Program-made: the position numbers and the translations under genes
Shown: piece after piece, positions 17,635 through 25,876 of the stretch
Numbering within the stretch: the stretch's first letter is position 1
Layout of the letters: each line of letters begins with the position of its first letter
Notes under the pieces: generated by a model
The model's database searches: none
Told to the model about the DNA's origin: nothing
The model's input: only the letters and a program-made list of their open reading frames with translations
Origin: Aurantimicrobium minutum
GTDB taxonomy: Bacteria; Actinomycetota; Actinomycetes; Actinomycetales; Microbacteriaceae
Reading direction: 5' to 3'
Assembly (NCBI RefSeq): GCF_029892845.1
Contig: NZ_JARXVT010000001.1
Coordinates: forward strand, 372,001-436,000
Length of the DNA: 64,000 nt

Positions 17635-18899
17635 TGAACTTCCGCGTTGTCACCTCGAGAGGCTGGGGCTGGGCTGTTGTAGCCCTGCTCAGCCTTGTCG
17701 TTGGTGCTGCGCAGGGATGGATTGAACTCATTGGTCTGGGTGTTGCCGGGCTGGTGACCTTTGGCATGGCAACGCTCTACGCCCTCTTCCGTCATGCCCA
17801 CGACGTGTCCTTCCACCTCGCGCATGAACGCGTGGTCGTCGGTGACGAAGCACAACTTGTCGTGAGTGTGTCGAACCCGACAGGTCATTCACTGGCCTCG
17901 TTAGATGTTGTTGTTCCTGTGGGGGAGCAGCAAGTGGAAACCCAGGTGGGGCGCCTGCGCAAGGCAGCTCACGACGACATCACCTTGCCCGTTCCCACTG
18001 AACACCGTGGCATGGTCCAAGTGGGACCTGCTCGCGTGATTCGTCAAGACCCACTGGGGCTGATCTCTCGAGAAGTAGTTCATGGGGATGTTCGCACCCT
18101 GTTCATTCACCCCAGAACTATTGGCTTGCTCAGCATGAGCACCGGTTTCGTCCGTGACCTCGAGGGGAATCCCACGAGAGACCTCACCGACAGCGACCTG
18201 TCTTTCCATGCTTTGCGTGAATATGTTCCCGGAGATGACCGCCGGAATATCCACTGGAAGTCCACTGCCAAGACGGGCCAATTCATGGTTCGTCAGTTTG
18301 AGCAGACCCGTCGCAGTCATCTCATGATTGCGCTCGATACTGAACCAGAAGTATTCGCCACCGACGAGGAATTTGAACTGGCCGTCAGTGCAGCTGCTTC
18401 ACTGGGTGTTCGAGCCATTCGTGACACCCGTGACCTCTCTGTTTTGGTCAGTGCAGATGCCAGGCCCGCTGCAACAGGTCGCTTGAGCGCCTTACGTGAG
18501 GCGGCCAGAGAACTAGCTTCACGCCGCCGAGCAGAGCGCGGAGCAGTTCCTGCTCGGATCCGTGCCCTGTCCACCGTTTCTCGTGACCGCCTTCTCGATG
18601 AACTCTCTGGAGTTCATCTGCAAGAAGGCAGCCCCAACATTGTGGAATTGTCGAGACTGGCCTCAGCCCAGGCGGCAGATGTTTCTATTGCCTTCTTGGT
18701 GACAGGTGCAGCAGTTGATTCCAAGACCTTGCACTCGGCGTCAGTGGCATTCCCTGCTGGTGTGGAAGTTGTCGTGGTGAGCTGTGCTCCAGAAGCCTCT
18801 CCCGTCACGCGCAGGATGGGCAGACTGACCGTGGCGACCATTGGTCGCCTCGATGACCTGCAACAACTCCTCGGTAAGCGCATGGCGGTGTCGTCGTGA
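17634..18899 (+). CDS. DUF58 domain-containing protein
   Basis: 421 residues; its ATG overlaps the moxR-type TAA by one base. Two hydrophobic spans at the N terminus (about residues 9-50) are followed by a beta-rich region and the DUF58 core, recognisable from YVPGDDRRNIHWKSTAKTGQFMVRQFEQ near residue 200. DUF58 proteins carry a von Willebrand-like fold and are the standard partner of MoxR ATPases; most are uncharacterised and thought to be membrane scaffolds assembled by MoxR. The gene overlaps the next one by 4 nt (GTGA), so MoxR, DUF58 and the transglutaminase-like protein are translationally linked. Confidence 0.9.
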   Translation: MNFRVVTSRGWGWAVVALLSLVVGAAQGWIELIGLGVAGLVTFGMATLYALFRHAHDVSFHLAHERVVVGDEAQLVVSVSNPTGHSLASLDVVVPVGEQQVETQVGRLRKAAHDDITLPVPTEHRGMVQVGPARVIRQDPLGLISREVVHGDVRTLFIHPRTIGLLSMSTGFVRDLEGNPTRDLTDSDLSFHALREYVPGDDRRNIHWKSTAKTGQFMVRQFEQTRRSHLMIALDTEPEVFATDEEFELAVSAAASLGVRAIRDTRDLSVLVSADARPAATGRLSALREAARELASRRRAERGAVPARIRALSTVSRDRLLDELSGVHLQEGSPNIVELSRLASAQAADVSIAFLVTGAAVDSKTLHSASVAFPAGVEVVVVSCAPEASPVTRRMGRLTVATIGRLDDLQQLLGKRMAVSS

Positions 18900-21094
18900 G
18901 AGCCGTATTCCTTGCCTTCGCAGTCGTAGTTTCGTTGGTGCCACTCTGGCCGGTGTATCAGGACCCTGGCTTCTTTGTTGCACTTGCCGGTGGCGCAATC
19001 CTGGGTGCATTGATTGCACTGCTTTCTGCGCGGGGATCGTGGTCCGTACTGCGCACGGTGTTGACAGCCGTCGTGGCTTATCTGGTCTTCGGTGTCCCGC
19101 TGGCTGTTCCGGGCGAGGCATTCCTCGGGTTCTTGCCCAGCTTGCAGGGAGAACTGAGCTTAATAACCGGCGTTGTTCTGTCATGGAAGCAACTTGTGAC
19201 CGTCATGCCTCCCGTGGGTTCATACGAGGCATTGCTCGTTCCCGTGTTGTTGCTGTCGATGGTGGGGACACTCTTTACGGTTGTGTTGAGCCTACGTTTG
19301 AGTCGTACCAAGGCACATGCAGGTTTCGCGGCGCTGGTTCCTGTCGTCACACTGAGTGTTGCTATTTGGTTGGGCCCCAGCAGAAGTTTTGCCAGTGTGT
19401 TGGTGACCGTGGGTGTCTTTGTTCTCATTGCACTGTGGTTTGTTTCGAGCCGGGTGGGAGTCGCGCGCACGGGGTTCAGAGCTCTCGGTATTTTGGTTCT
19501 CTCAGCAGTTGTCGCTTCTGCTGTGGTGCTGGTTACCCCCATTGCTGACCGCACTGTCTGGCGGACAGAAATCGACCAACCCTTCGTTCTTCAAGATGAC
19601 ACCAGCCCGTTGTCTGAATATCGCTCCTATGTCACCGGTGATAACAAGAACAGAGATCTCATCTCAGTGACCGGATTGAGCGCAGGCCAACGCGTCAGCA
19701 TTGCCACGTTGGATAACTACACCGGCGTGCTGTATTCGGTGGGTGGCGTTGCAGCAGACTTCACTAAATTGCCAGGCTCTATCCCCACAACAGCCAAGAA
19801 CGGCGACGAGGTTTCTGCCCAGATCACTATCTCAGGGCTCACGGGAGCATGGGTTCCTTTGACGGGTGAACTAGGTTCATTTAGCTTCACCGGTGCCGGT
19901 TCCCGTGCACTGACAGATGCCTTCTATTACAGTCGCCCAGCGGGAACCGGGGCGGTGACCTCTGGTCTTTCCGAGGGTGATAGCTATCGCACAACCGGTC
20001 TTGCCGCTCCCGAGGTATCCATCTCCTCGATAAGTGACCTCAAGCCAGGCGATGCCATCGTTCCAGCACCTGCTGTGATGCCGAATGGTCTCGATGCCTT
20101 TGTTTCACTGTCCTCGAAAGGCAAGACCACAGCAGGGGAGCGTCTGAACGCGACGCTCACTGCGCTGACTGACCAGGGCTATATTAGCCATGGCGGTCCC
20201 GATGAGGTGCCCAGTGCTTCTGGCCATGGCGCCAACCGAGTGGCTGCACTCTTTGCTGCAAGCCCCATGGTCGGTGACGCAGAGCAATATGCGGCAGCTG
20301 CTTCACTGATTGCCACCCAGATCGGTTTCCCTTCTCGCGTTGTGATGGGTTTCATCGCTCCAGAAGGAACTGATGCAACTACTGCTGTTACTTTCACAGG
20401 CGCAGAGATGACGGCTTGGATTGAGATTTCCACGACAGAAGGCTGGGTTGCCGTCAACCCCAACCCAGGTGAGCGCCCTATTCCAGAAGAGCAGCCTCAG
20501 GACCCCACCGAAGTGGCCTTCCCTCAAACAGCAGTGGAGCCTCCTGCTCAGGACGAACCACAACTCAACGACAGCTCAGCTCCTGAAGTTGCTGATGAAG
20601 AGCAGCCCTCAGAAGTAGATCCTGTGCTGCAGGCCATTCTTGCTGTGGTGAATGCGCTCGGCTGGACCCTTCTCTGGTTGGGCTTGTTGGCCTCACCATT
20701 CCTCGGTGTCATCGTGGCGAAGCGGCGCCGACGCCACGCGCGTCTCAGCGCCGCAGATCCCCGTGAGCGCGTTGAGGGTGCGTGGAATGAGGTCCGCGAC
20801 GCTCTGCTCGATCACGGAACGGCAGCCACGGCCTCGATGACGCGTCAAGAACTCGCTGAGTTGAGTTCACTTTCTGCCGCAACCGGTGTTGCTGTTCTTG
20901 CAGACACCGCCCAGTACTCTGCTGATCCTCTCTCTGAAGCAGAAGTGATTCGTGCGTGGTCTGAAGCAGATGGTGTTGTGCGAGAAATGGGTGCGAACCT
21001 GACCCGCTGGCAAAAGTTCACAGCCAAGATCTCAGTCAAATCATTTGGTCTCTCATGGGCTCGCTTCACGGCTTGGTTGCCCAAGCGCCGGTAA
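18896..21094 (+). CDS. Transglutaminase-like membrane protein lacking catalytic residues
   Basis: 732 residues from GTG at 18896. Six to seven N-terminal spans (residues ~1-225), an extracytoplasmic region to ~580, a further span at ~582-605 and a cytoplasmic tail match the TgpA/DUF3488-TGc architecture. The transglutaminase core is recognisable as GDAEQYAAAASLIATQIG, FPSRVVMGF, then MTAWIEI and GWVAVNPNPG. By alignment to the family pattern (G-x-C-E-Q-F, A-H-A-W-x-E, and D/E-P-T-P), Cys is replaced by Ala462, His by Thr506 and the acid by Asn521. The active triad is therefore absent and the domain is probably structural or peptide-binding. An acidic Pro/Glu-rich linker (~530-575) precedes the last span. 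Confidence 0.85.
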   Translation: MRAVFLAFAVVVSLVPLWPVYQDPGFFVALAGGAILGALIALLSARGSWSVLRTVLTAVVAYLVFGVPLAVPGEAFLGFLPSLQGELSLITGVVLSWKQLVTVMPPVGSYEALLVPVLLLSMVGTLFTVVLSLRLSRTKAHAGFAALVPVVTLSVAIWLGPSRSFASVLVTVGVFVLIALWFVSSRVGVARTGFRALGILVLSAVVASAVVLVTPIADRTVWRTEIDQPFVLQDDTSPLSEYRSYVTGDNKNRDLISVTGLSAGQRVSIATLDNYTGVLYSVGGVAADFTKLPGSIPTTAKNGDEVSAQITISGLTGAWVPLTGELGSFSFTGAGSRALTDAFYYSRPAGTGAVTSGLSEGDSYRTTGLAAPEVSISSISDLKPGDAIVPAPAVMPNGLDAFVSLSSKGKTTAGERLNATLTALTDQGYISHGGPDEVPSASGHGANRVAALFAASPMVGDAEQYAAAASLIATQIGFPSRVVMGFIAPEGTDATTAVTFTGAEMTAWIEISTTEGWVAVNPNPGERPIPEEQPQDPTEVAFPQTAVEPPAQDEPQLNDSSAPEVADEEQPSEVDPVLQAILAVVNALGWTLLWLGLLASPFLGVIVAKRRRRHARLSAADPRERVEGAWNEVRDALLDHGTAATASMTRQELAELSSLSAATGVAVLADTAQYSADPLSEAEVIRAWSEADGVVREMGANLTRWQKFTAKISVKSFGLSWARFTAWLPKRR

Positions 21095-21104
21095 CATCAC
21101 AACC

Positions 21105-21740
21105 ATGTTGTGTGAGGTCTGTCAGAGCGCGCTTCCTGAGGGAGCCTTGTTCTGTGGTGAATGTGGGAGCTCTGTCGCCCGCACGCAGGCCATTCCGGTC
21201 GTGAAGGCAGAGCCTGTCGCCGAGCCAGCGCCTACGCCTGCAGAAGTTCCCCCAGCAGAATCTTTCACCACAGCTCCATCACAGGAACCTGAGACCACGT
21301 CAACAAACATTGTTGAGCAGATTGAGGGTGTTGACCTCTCTGAACTCTTTGAAGCCCCACCCAAGCGGGTCGTAGAAGCCCCTCGGTTCGCAACAGAAAA
21401 CGAACTGACTTCGATGGTGTCCTTCACGATCACTCTGGGCAACGGCGACAGTGTTGAGATCACACAGAGTGGTTTGCTTGGTCGCATGCCGACCCCCGCT
21501 GAGGGTGAAGAATTCGAGCACCTCATTGTGGTCTCTGACCCAGGTCGCTCCGTGTCTAAGACGCACCTCGAGTTTGGTGTTGACGGCAATGATTTGTGGA
21601 TTGCAGATCGGAACAGCGGTAATGGCACCATCGTGCGCGAGCCAGGAGTAGTTCCACGTCGTGCTCAGCCAGGCACTCGCTACACCGTCGTGCGCGGCAC
21701 CCGCCTGGACTTTGGTGATCTCCACCTCACCATTAGCTAG
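21105..21740 (+). CDS. Zinc-ribbon plus FHA domain protein
   Basis: 211 residues from the ATG at 21105; the earlier in-frame start overlaps the previous gene. The N terminus MLCEVCQSALPEGALFCGEC carries two CxxC pairs, a zinc ribbon. A Pro/Ala/Glu-rich linker (~30-105) leads to an FHA domain (~105-211) with LLGRMP, SVSKTHLEF and RNSGNGT. It should bind phospho-threonine. The following gene encodes an EccC/EssC-like ATPase; in Firmicutes EssC the FHA modules are fused to the ATPase, so this protein may serve as a separate FHA subunit for it. A likely phospho-partner is the acidic tail of the 8183-8866 protein or the kinase itself. Confidence 0.88.
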   Translation: MLCEVCQSALPEGALFCGECGSSVARTQAIPVVKAEPVAEPAPTPAEVPPAESFTTAPSQEPETTSTNIVEQIEGVDLSELFEAPPKRVVEAPRFATENELTSMVSFTITLGNGDSVEITQSGLLGRMPTPAEGEEFEHLIVVSDPGRSVSKTHLEFGVDGNDLWIADRNSGNGTIVREPGVVPRRAQPGTRYTVVRGTRLDFGDLHLTIS

Positions 21741-21758
21741 AACGCAGTTATCCACGAA

Positions 21759-21774
21759 CACTCACCCGTGAGTG
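21759..21774. promoter_or_regulatory. 16-bp inverted repeat upstream of the FtsK/EccC-like gene
   Basis: CACTCAC (21759-21765) and GTGAGTG (21768-21774) separated by two bases, 34 nt before the ATG. The two-base centre is too tight for a good RNA hairpin, so a protein-binding site is more likely. It lies in the only larger gap near the end of the block, which may give this gene a separate promoter. Confidence 0.35.
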
Positions 21775-21807
21775 AATTCAGTATCTAGTTTCTGGTGAAG
21801 TGCGACC

Positions 21808-24339
21808 ATGCGCTTTCCTGTCTTTGCTCTGATCGCTCCTCTCGTCACCAGTCTTGTGTTGTGGCTGGTCACAGGCTCCGCCTACACTCTTCTCTTTGCT
21901 CTGCTAGGCCCAGTGATGGCAGTGGCACAGTTCTTTGACGGCAGGTTCCATTCCAAGAGAGAAGCACTCAAACAAGCAGAGCGTGATGACCAAGAGGAAG
22001 CAGCCCAGTCCCAGCAGCGCCAATTGGAATCCTTCGCACATCGAGAAGAAACCCTGCGCCGCAATCCACCCAGTAGCTTCTATGCACGCCCCGACACCAC
22101 TCTGAGGCCTCAGTGGGCCGCGGGGGCACAGAAAGTCGGAGTTGAGCGGGTAATTCGTCTCGGCATTGCACGAACAGGTGGATTACCTGTCATTCTCGAT
22201 GCCACCTCTGGGCTTGCGCTCAGGGGCTCAGAGGTGGAGACGCGCTCTGTCATGCGAGCCATTGCGTTCCAGCTGGCATGGAACTGGGGAAGCCAGGAAA
22301 TCACTCGGGTGGGTCTTGATATGTCCGCAGAACCGGAACTCGTTGGCTTACTCTCCACTGAAAAGAGCTGCACAGTCTCGGTGAGCTATGTGGCTGATAT
22401 GGATCCCATTCCACTGGGGTTTCGCTTTCTCCTCAAAGTGGACCGCGGACGTGCCACGCTCCTGGACACAATTGATGGCTCCGCAATCCCCATCGAGTTG
22501 TCGGTGGATCTCCTCAGCCGCGCAGAAGCGAATCTCATCCTGCCCAAGCTGCTTTCTGAAGTGCCACAAGCTGTGCAGGTTGCAGAAGTCATACCTAGCC
22601 AGGTTGAGACTGTTCTCAACACCACAGAGCAATGGCAGTCAGCCAGGGAAAGCGTGGTGGTGAATGTGGGGAGGCAGAGATCACACCCACTGTTACTTGA
22701 TCTCGTTTCTGCCGGACCGCATGCTGTGGTGACAGGAATGACGGGTTCAGGCAAGACAGAGTTTGTGAAGTCCTGGATGGTGGCTTTAGCTGCGAGTTAT
22801 TCACCCGATGAACTCTCCTTCCTGGTGGTTGATTTCAAAGGAGGAGCCGGGTTTAGTCAGCTCACGGGTTTGGCACATGTGGTTGGAATGCTCACAGACT
22901 TAGACCACGCAGAAGCACACCGCGCCATGACTTCTTTGCGCGCAGAAATCCACTACCGAGAACGTGCACTAGCTCACGCAGGAGTGGGGGATATTTCTGA
23001 ACTCAGTGCGAACGTCGACCTTGCCCGCCTCATCGTGATCGTGGATGAGTATCGCGCTGTGCTGGAGGCGTTTCCTGAATTGACCGCTATCTTCGTTGAC
23101 CTTGCCGCACGAGGACGTTCGCTGGGTATTCACCTGATTCTTTCAAGCCAGCGTGTGGGTGGGTCTCTGGGAGATGCTGTACTGGCGAACTGTGCGTTGC
23201 GTGTGGGGTTTCGTGTTTCACAAAAACAAGATTCTCAGGCCCTTCTCGGCAATGACGCTGCCTTTGCGCTGCCACATATTCCCGGGCGTGCAGTGCTCAC
23301 CGGAACGGGGTTAGAACAGCGCGAGTTTCACGCAGCACAGCTTTCTGCGCAAGATATTGAGGTCGTGGAAGCCAAGACCGACCAGTGGTTGCAACAGAAT
23401 CCAGGTTGGACCCCACGATCTCCTTGGTTGCCCCCTTTGTCTTCGGTTATTCACCCTGACGAGATGCCCACACGCATTGAGAGTGTTGCTTGGCTGGGAA
23501 TGGCGGATATTCCCGAGCATCAAGTTCAAACCTGGGCACAGTATTCACCACGCAATGACGGCAATCTGCTCATTACCGGCCCCGCACGGTCAGGCACCAG
23601 CAATGCCTGTCACCTCATTGCGCAGCAACTCGGTGCCGCAGTCATTGCTGATGCAGAACACGCATGGGACGTCGTTGTTGGGGGAGCGCTGCCTGAAGGC
23701 GAGGTCATAGTCATCGATGACCTCGATGCCATTCTGGAAGACTTTGATCTCGAGCACCGTGAAGAGTTTCTGCTGTGCCTGACCCGCCACGTCAGACAAG
23801 CGCCGAAAACCGGCCGTGCTGTCGTGATGGGCTGCTCTGAGCATCTACGTGGGGTGACCGGGCTGCTCGCGTTGTTTCCCACAGTGCTCGGGCTGCTGTC
23901 GGGTAGTCAGCCTGGAAGGGCACGGTGGAACCGGCATGACGTTCAGCTCGTCAAGGTAGAAGGACGAGAAATGCAAGAATCTGAGACTCCTCGCCTCACT
24001 TTCCAGGCGAGTACTTCTTACCTCGTGGTCACTCATCGCAAACGAGAGTTCATGAGTGCATCGAAACCAGACAAGTCCACTAGATTCAGCGACCTTGCTA
24101 CCGAGTTGTCTGTCACAACGCACAGCGAATATTCCATCGTCGTGGGCACGCCAGATGAGTGGATGTCCCGGTCGGCTCTACTGAGCTCTCTGAAGCAGTC
24201 AGCAGTTCTTGTTCTCGATGGCTGCACGAGTTCGGAGCTCAGGGGATTACGCCTCCGGTCAGGACTATTTCCTCACGCAGGGTATGGAAAAACCCTTGTG
24301 GTCGAACCTGATGGCTCGACCACAAGGGTCATCCTGTGA
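21808..24339 (+). CDS. FtsK/SpoIIIE ATPase of the EccC/EssC (type VII secretion-like) type
   Basis: 843 residues. Two N-terminal spans (~5-45) and an Arg/Gln/Glu-rich stalk (LESFAHREETLRRNPPSSF) resemble EccC/EssC. A first FtsK/SpoIIIE domain has Walker A GMTGSGKTEF with Lys316 and Walker B FLVVDFKGGAGF with Asp342. A second ATPase domain has a degenerate P-loop, GPARSGTSN (591-599), in which the Lys is Thr597; degenerate later domains are also known in EccC. It lacks the gamma DNA-recognition domain of true FtsK. No WXG100 protein, EccB, EccD or mycosin gene is in this window, so it appears to be an orphan or a different export motor. The preceding FHA gene probably encodes its partner. Confidence 0.85.
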   Translation: MRFPVFALIAPLVTSLVLWLVTGSAYTLLFALLGPVMAVAQFFDGRFHSKREALKQAERDDQEEAAQSQQRQLESFAHREETLRRNPPSSFYARPDTTLRPQWAAGAQKVGVERVIRLGIARTGGLPVILDATSGLALRGSEVETRSVMRAIAFQLAWNWGSQEITRVGLDMSAEPELVGLLSTEKSCTVSVSYVADMDPIPLGFRFLLKVDRGRATLLDTIDGSAIPIELSVDLLSRAEANLILPKLLSEVPQAVQVAEVIPSQVETVLNTTEQWQSARESVVVNVGRQRSHPLLLDLVSAGPHAVVTGMTGSGKTEFVKSWMVALAASYSPDELSFLVVDFKGGAGFSQLTGLAHVVGMLTDLDHAEAHRAMTSLRAEIHYRERALAHAGVGDISELSANVDLARLIVIVDEYRAVLEAFPELTAIFVDLAARGRSLGIHLILSSQRVGGSLGDAVLANCALRVGFRVSQKQDSQALLGNDAAFALPHIPGRAVLTGTGLEQREFHAAQLSAQDIEVVEAKTDQWLQQNPGWTPRSPWLPPLSSVIHPDEMPTRIESVAWLGMADIPEHQVQTWAQYSPRNDGNLLITGPARSGTSNACHLIAQQLGAAVIADAEHAWDVVVGGALPEGEVIVIDDLDAILEDFDLEHREEFLLCLTRHVRQAPKTGRAVVMGCSEHLRGVTGLLALFPTVLGLLSGSQPGRARWNRHDVQLVKVEGREMQESETPRLTFQASTSYLVVTHRKREFMSASKPDKSTRFSDLATELSVTTHSEYSIVVGTPDEWMSRSALLSSLKQSAVLVLDGCTSSELRGLRLRSGLFPHAGYGKTLVVEPDGSTTRVIL
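24286..24329 (-). terminator. Rho-independent terminator of ald, inside the 3' end of the convergent gene
   Basis: A perfect 14-bp inverted repeat (24292-24305 with 24316-24329, loop of 10 nt) is followed on the minus strand by GGGTTTTTCC. It sits 15 nt beyond the ald stop codon, reading leftward. On the plus strand the same bases encode the last residues of the FtsK-like protein and no T-run follows, so it is oriented for ald. Confidence 0.8.
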
Positions 24340-24344
24340 ACTTC

Positions 24345-25460
24345 TTACGCGAAGATCGCGTCGAGGTCGCTGTATTCGACACCAACAGCCTGTGCAACAG
24401 GTGCGTTGGTCACAGCACCAGCGTGGGTGTTGAGGCCCAAGCGCAGTGAAGGATCAGCCTTGAGTGCTGCATGCCATCCGTTGTTCGCAATGGAGCGCAG
24501 GTAAGGCAGGGTTGCGTTGGTCAGTGCGTAGGTCGAGGTGTTAGGAACAGCACCGGGCATGTTTGCTACGCAGTAGAACAGCGAGTTGTGAACCTGGAAG
24601 GTGGGCTCTGCGTGAGTAGTGGGGTGAGTGTCTGCGAAGCAGCCACCCTGGTCCACTGCGATGTCCACGAGAACACTGCCTGGCTTCATGCGCTTGACCA
24701 AGTCGTTGCTGACCAGCTTGGGAGCCTTCGCACCAGGGATCAATACAGAACCGATCACCATGTCGGCTTCAAGACAAGCCTTCTCGATTTCGAACGAGTT
24801 CGACGCAATGGTCTTGATTCGTCCGTCATAGAGAGCGTCAAGCTCACGCAGGCGGAAGAGGTTGGTGTCGAGAACGGTTACTTCTGCACCCATACCTGCG
24901 GCAACCTGCACCGCGTTCGTACCAGCAACACCGCCACCAAGAACAACAACCTTGGCGGGGTGGGTTCCGGGAACGCCAGGAACCAGAAGACCGGGGCCAC
25001 CGTTGGGCTTAAGCATGACGTTAGCGCCGAGGATTGGTGCAAGACGACCTGCAACCTCGCTCATTGGAGCGAGCAGGGGAAGCTGGCGAGTGGGGAGCTG
25101 TACAGTCTCGTAAGCAATACCTGTGACCTTGGCATCAACGAGCGCCTTGGTGAGCTCAGGCTCAGCTGCGAGGTGGAGGTAGGTGAAGAGAACGAGTCCT
25201 TCACGGAAGTACTTGTATTCGCTGGCAATAGGTTCTTTTACCTTCAGCAAAACATCTGCTGCAGCCCAAGCTTCTTCAGCGGTTGCGACAATCTTCGCAC
25301 CAGCGGCTTTGTATGCCTCATCGGTGATCGAAGAGCCGAGACCTGCTCCAGCTTGAACGAGAACTTCGTGTCCGTTACCAACGAGTTCGTGCACGCCTGC
25401 GGGGGTAATTGCAACGCGGAACTCATTGTTCTTGATTTCGGTGGGGACTGCGACCTTCAT
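24345..25460 (-). CDS. ald: Alanine dehydrogenase
   Basis: 371 residues. N-terminal MKVAVPTEIKNNEFRVAITP, the LFTYLHLAAE segment with a substrate-binding His, and the NAD-binding VVLGGGVAGTNAVQ followed by VTVLD are diagnostic. The enzyme interconverts L-alanine with pyruvate and ammonia using NAD(H), supporting alanine catabolism or ammonium assimilation. AGGAG lies just before the ATG on the minus strand, and a hairpin plus a longer inverted repeat lie upstream, suggesting regulation. It converges on the FtsK-like gene with a 5-nt gap. No Lrp/AldR-type regulator gene, a known partner of ald in mycobacteria, is present in the window. Confidence 0.96.
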   Translation of the reverse strand: MKVAVPTEIKNNEFRVAITPAGVHELVGNGHEVLVQAGAGLGSSITDEAYKAAGAKIVATAEEAWAAADVLLKVKEPIASEYKYFREGLVLFTYLHLAAEPELTKALVDAKVTGIAYETVQLPTRQLPLLAPMSEVAGRLAPILGANVMLKPNGGPGLLVPGVPGTHPAKVVVLGGGVAGTNAVQVAAGMGAEVTVLDTNLFRLRELDALYDGRIKTIASNSFEIEKACLEADMVIGSVLIPGAKAPKLVSNDLVKRMKPGSVLVDIAVDQGGCFADTHPTTHAEPTFQVHNSLFYCVANMPGAVPNTSTYALTNATLPYLRSIANNGWHAALKADPSLRLGLNTHAGAVTNAPVAQAVGVEYSDLDAIFA

Positions 25461-25477
25461 GACACTCCTAGTACAGT

Positions 25478-25497
25478 CTCACCCCTCATTGGGTGAG
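25478..25497 (-). other. Hairpin in the ald 5' leader
   Basis: CTCACCC (25478-25484) and GGGTGAG (25491-25497) with a 6-nt loop, placed directly before the ald Shine-Dalgarno region on the minus strand. It could influence translation or be an operator. No known riboswitch class is recognised. Confidence 0.4.
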
Positions 25498-25524
25498 TAC
25501 CTCCCTACTTTATCTAGTTGTGCG

Positions 25525-25566
25525 ACGAAATCGGAAGTTTTTTTGTAATTTAGATACGGATTTCGT
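25525..25566. promoter_or_regulatory. Inverted repeat upstream of ald
   Basis: ACGAAATC (25525-25532) and GATTTCGT (25559-25566), perfect 8-bp arms 34 bp apart start to start, about three helical turns. The sequence between and beyond is A+T-rich (T-runs at 25538-25544), typical of a promoter and of Lrp/AsnC-type sites. Binding by such a regulator is inferred only. Confidence 0.4.
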
Positions 25567-25723
25567 AAAAATGAGAAAAAATAGTGCGGATATCCTCAGG
25601 AATCACTGAGGGCCATTGCATAGTGGCTTGGCTCACGCGCACTGCCTGTTGAGCTCAATTCGACCAGTTCGCTCTCGGGTGATAATGTTGACCTTCGGTT
25701 CGGAACACAATTTCGAACCAACT

Positions 25724-25799
<76 letters not shown>

Positions 25800-25804
25800 A
25801 CACT

Positions 25805-25838
25805 AAGACCACCTCTCGCCAGGTGGTCTTTTTGTTTT
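25805..25838 (+). terminator. Rho-independent terminator after tRNA-Lys
   Basis: AAGACCACCT (25805-25814), 6-nt loop, AGGTGGTCTT (25821-25830): a perfect 10-bp stem followed by TTTGTTTT. Confidence 0.9.
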
Positions 25839-25864
25839 AATAAATCGAGAACTTCACTATCCGG

Positions 25865-25870
25865 GATAAT
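25865..25870 (+). promoter_or_regulatory. -10 element of truB, leaderless start
   Basis: GATAAT at 25865-25870 lies 6 nt before the truB ATG at 25877, which places the transcription start on the start codon. No Shine-Dalgarno is seen. A matching -35 is poor. Confidence 0.4.
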
Positions 25871-25876
25871 TGGGTT

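Noticed and set aside
21105-24339. Complete type VII (ESX) secretion locus
   Set aside because: Only an EccC/EssC-like ATPase is present; no WXG100 substrates, EccB, EccD, EccE or mycosin could be found in the window.
24471-25496. 341-codon open frame antisense to ald
   Set aside because: Alanine dehydrogenase on the other strand has full motifs; this frame has none.
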